Shown one piece after another: positions 6,648-6,977 of a stretch of 6,977 bases of DNA. The number at the start of each line of letters is the position of its first letter. The stretch's first letter is position 1. This DNA comes from Pseudomonadota bacterium (GTDB lineage Bacteria > Pseudomonadota > Alphaproteobacteria > Acetobacterales > Acetobacteraceae), in assembly GCA_021841985.1 (NCBI GenBank), contig JAKCCP010000221.1, positions 1 to 6,977 of the forward strand, in the 5' to 3' direction. A program made the position numbers and the translations under genes. The notes under the pieces are model-generated. The model did not search any database. It was not told the origin of the DNA and was given only the letters and a program-made list of their open reading frames with translations.

Positions 6648-6977
6648 ATGGCAGTAAACTCTCTCCCCGGCCTTACCGGCCGCATGGTGACGGCCTTGCG
6701 TGTCCCCGGCCGCCTTTCCCGGCTGGAGCGCGCCGCCACGCTCGCGACCCTCATGGTTCCGGTGTTCATGGTCCATGGAAGGGTGATCGGCGAGGCGCTG
6801 ATGATCCTGATCGCGCTCATCTTGCTTCTGCGCAGTGCCGCGCGCGCCGATTTTTCCTGGGCACGGCGGCCTTGGATGATGATCGGGCTCGCCTGGTGGG
6901 GCTGGCTCGTGCTCTGCTCGCTGCCGCGTCCCGAACATGGCGTGATCGGGCATGGCGTGATCGGGCATGGCAGAATC
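6648..6977 (+). CDS. Multi-pass membrane protein, likely O-antigen ligase/polymerase family (3' truncated)
   Basis: The frame is open to the end of the window, giving 110 codons. ATG 6648 is taken as the start, with GTG 6642 (overlapping the GT4 stop as GTGA) as an in-frame alternative. Neither has a good Shine-Dalgarno. The protein begins with a basic, amphipathic stretch. Hydrophobic segments follow at about residues 31-42 and 47-61, then a basic loop (RSAARADFSWARRP), then another hydrophobic segment at about 77-91 rich in tryptophan. This layout, together with the preceding glycosyltransferase, resembles the N-terminus of WaaL/Wzy-type O-antigen ligases or polymerases in the inner membrane. 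The diagnostic periplasmic loop lies beyond the window, so the family is an inference. Just after the last membrane segment, HGVIG is repeated in tandem (residues 97-106). Confidence 0.6.
   Translation, partial: MAVNSLPGLTGRMVTALRVPGRLSRLERAATLATLMVPVFMVHGRVIGEALMILIALILLLRSAARADFSWARRPWMMIGLAWWGWLVLCSLPRPEHGVIGHGVIGHGRI
6936..6971 (+). repeat. 15-bp in-frame tandem repeat
   Basis: CATGGCGTGATCGGG occurs twice without gap (6936-6950 and 6951-6965), and a third partial copy (CATGGC) follows at 6966-6971. As the unit is a multiple of three, it adds HGVIG to the membrane protein without breaking the frame. Confidence 0.9.

Noticed and set aside
6060..6968. 302-codon - strand open frame
   Set aside because: It is opposite the GT4 gene and the membrane protein, with low-complexity composition rich in S, R, A and P and no motif; a shadow frame.

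Overview
The window is GC-rich throughout, except for one short A/T tract. The protein families, codon use and an AT-rich palindromic element resemble what I associate with alphaproteobacteria, probably Acetobacteraceae. That placement rests on family resemblance and memory, not on a marker gene. I see no rRNA, tRNA, CRISPR array, transposase or phage gene.

Left part (2-3647, all + strand): the window opens inside a flavin-dependent, Baeyer-Villiger-type monooxygenase whose N-terminal FAD region lies upstream. Thirteen bases later comes a small exported protein with an HNH-nuclease-like core. Directly after its stop codon lies an AT-rich nested palindrome of about 110 bp (1691-1801), unlike anything else here. 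The next gene, an exported protein related to GH42 beta-galactosidases, seems to take its start codon and the front of its signal peptide from this element. The GH42-like barrel keeps a plausible acid/base glutamate but appears to lack the nucleophile glutamate.

Right part (3685-6977): a glycan-type locus. A complete glutamine-hydrolysing asparagine synthase runs on the - strand, convergent with the GH42-like gene. An 82-bp divergent intergenic region separates it from a + strand run. That run starts with a 36-codon remnant of a family 9 (heptosyltransferase-like) glycosyltransferase: its first 19 residues and its ribosome binding site are intact, but almost the whole body is missing. A GTGA overlap then leads into an intact GT4 glycosyltransferase, followed by the N-terminus of a membrane protein that looks like an O-antigen ligase/polymerase and runs off the window.

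The right part is best read as part of a lipopolysaccharide or exopolysaccharide assembly locus that has lost one sugar-transfer step. The asparagine synthase homologue may amidate a sugar acid or supply asparagine; the sequence does not decide. No complete novel defence or mobile system is visible. The most unusual items are the palindrome serving as a signal-peptide start, the GH42-like protein with an altered active site, and the collapsed GT9 gene that keeps only its translation-coupling ends.
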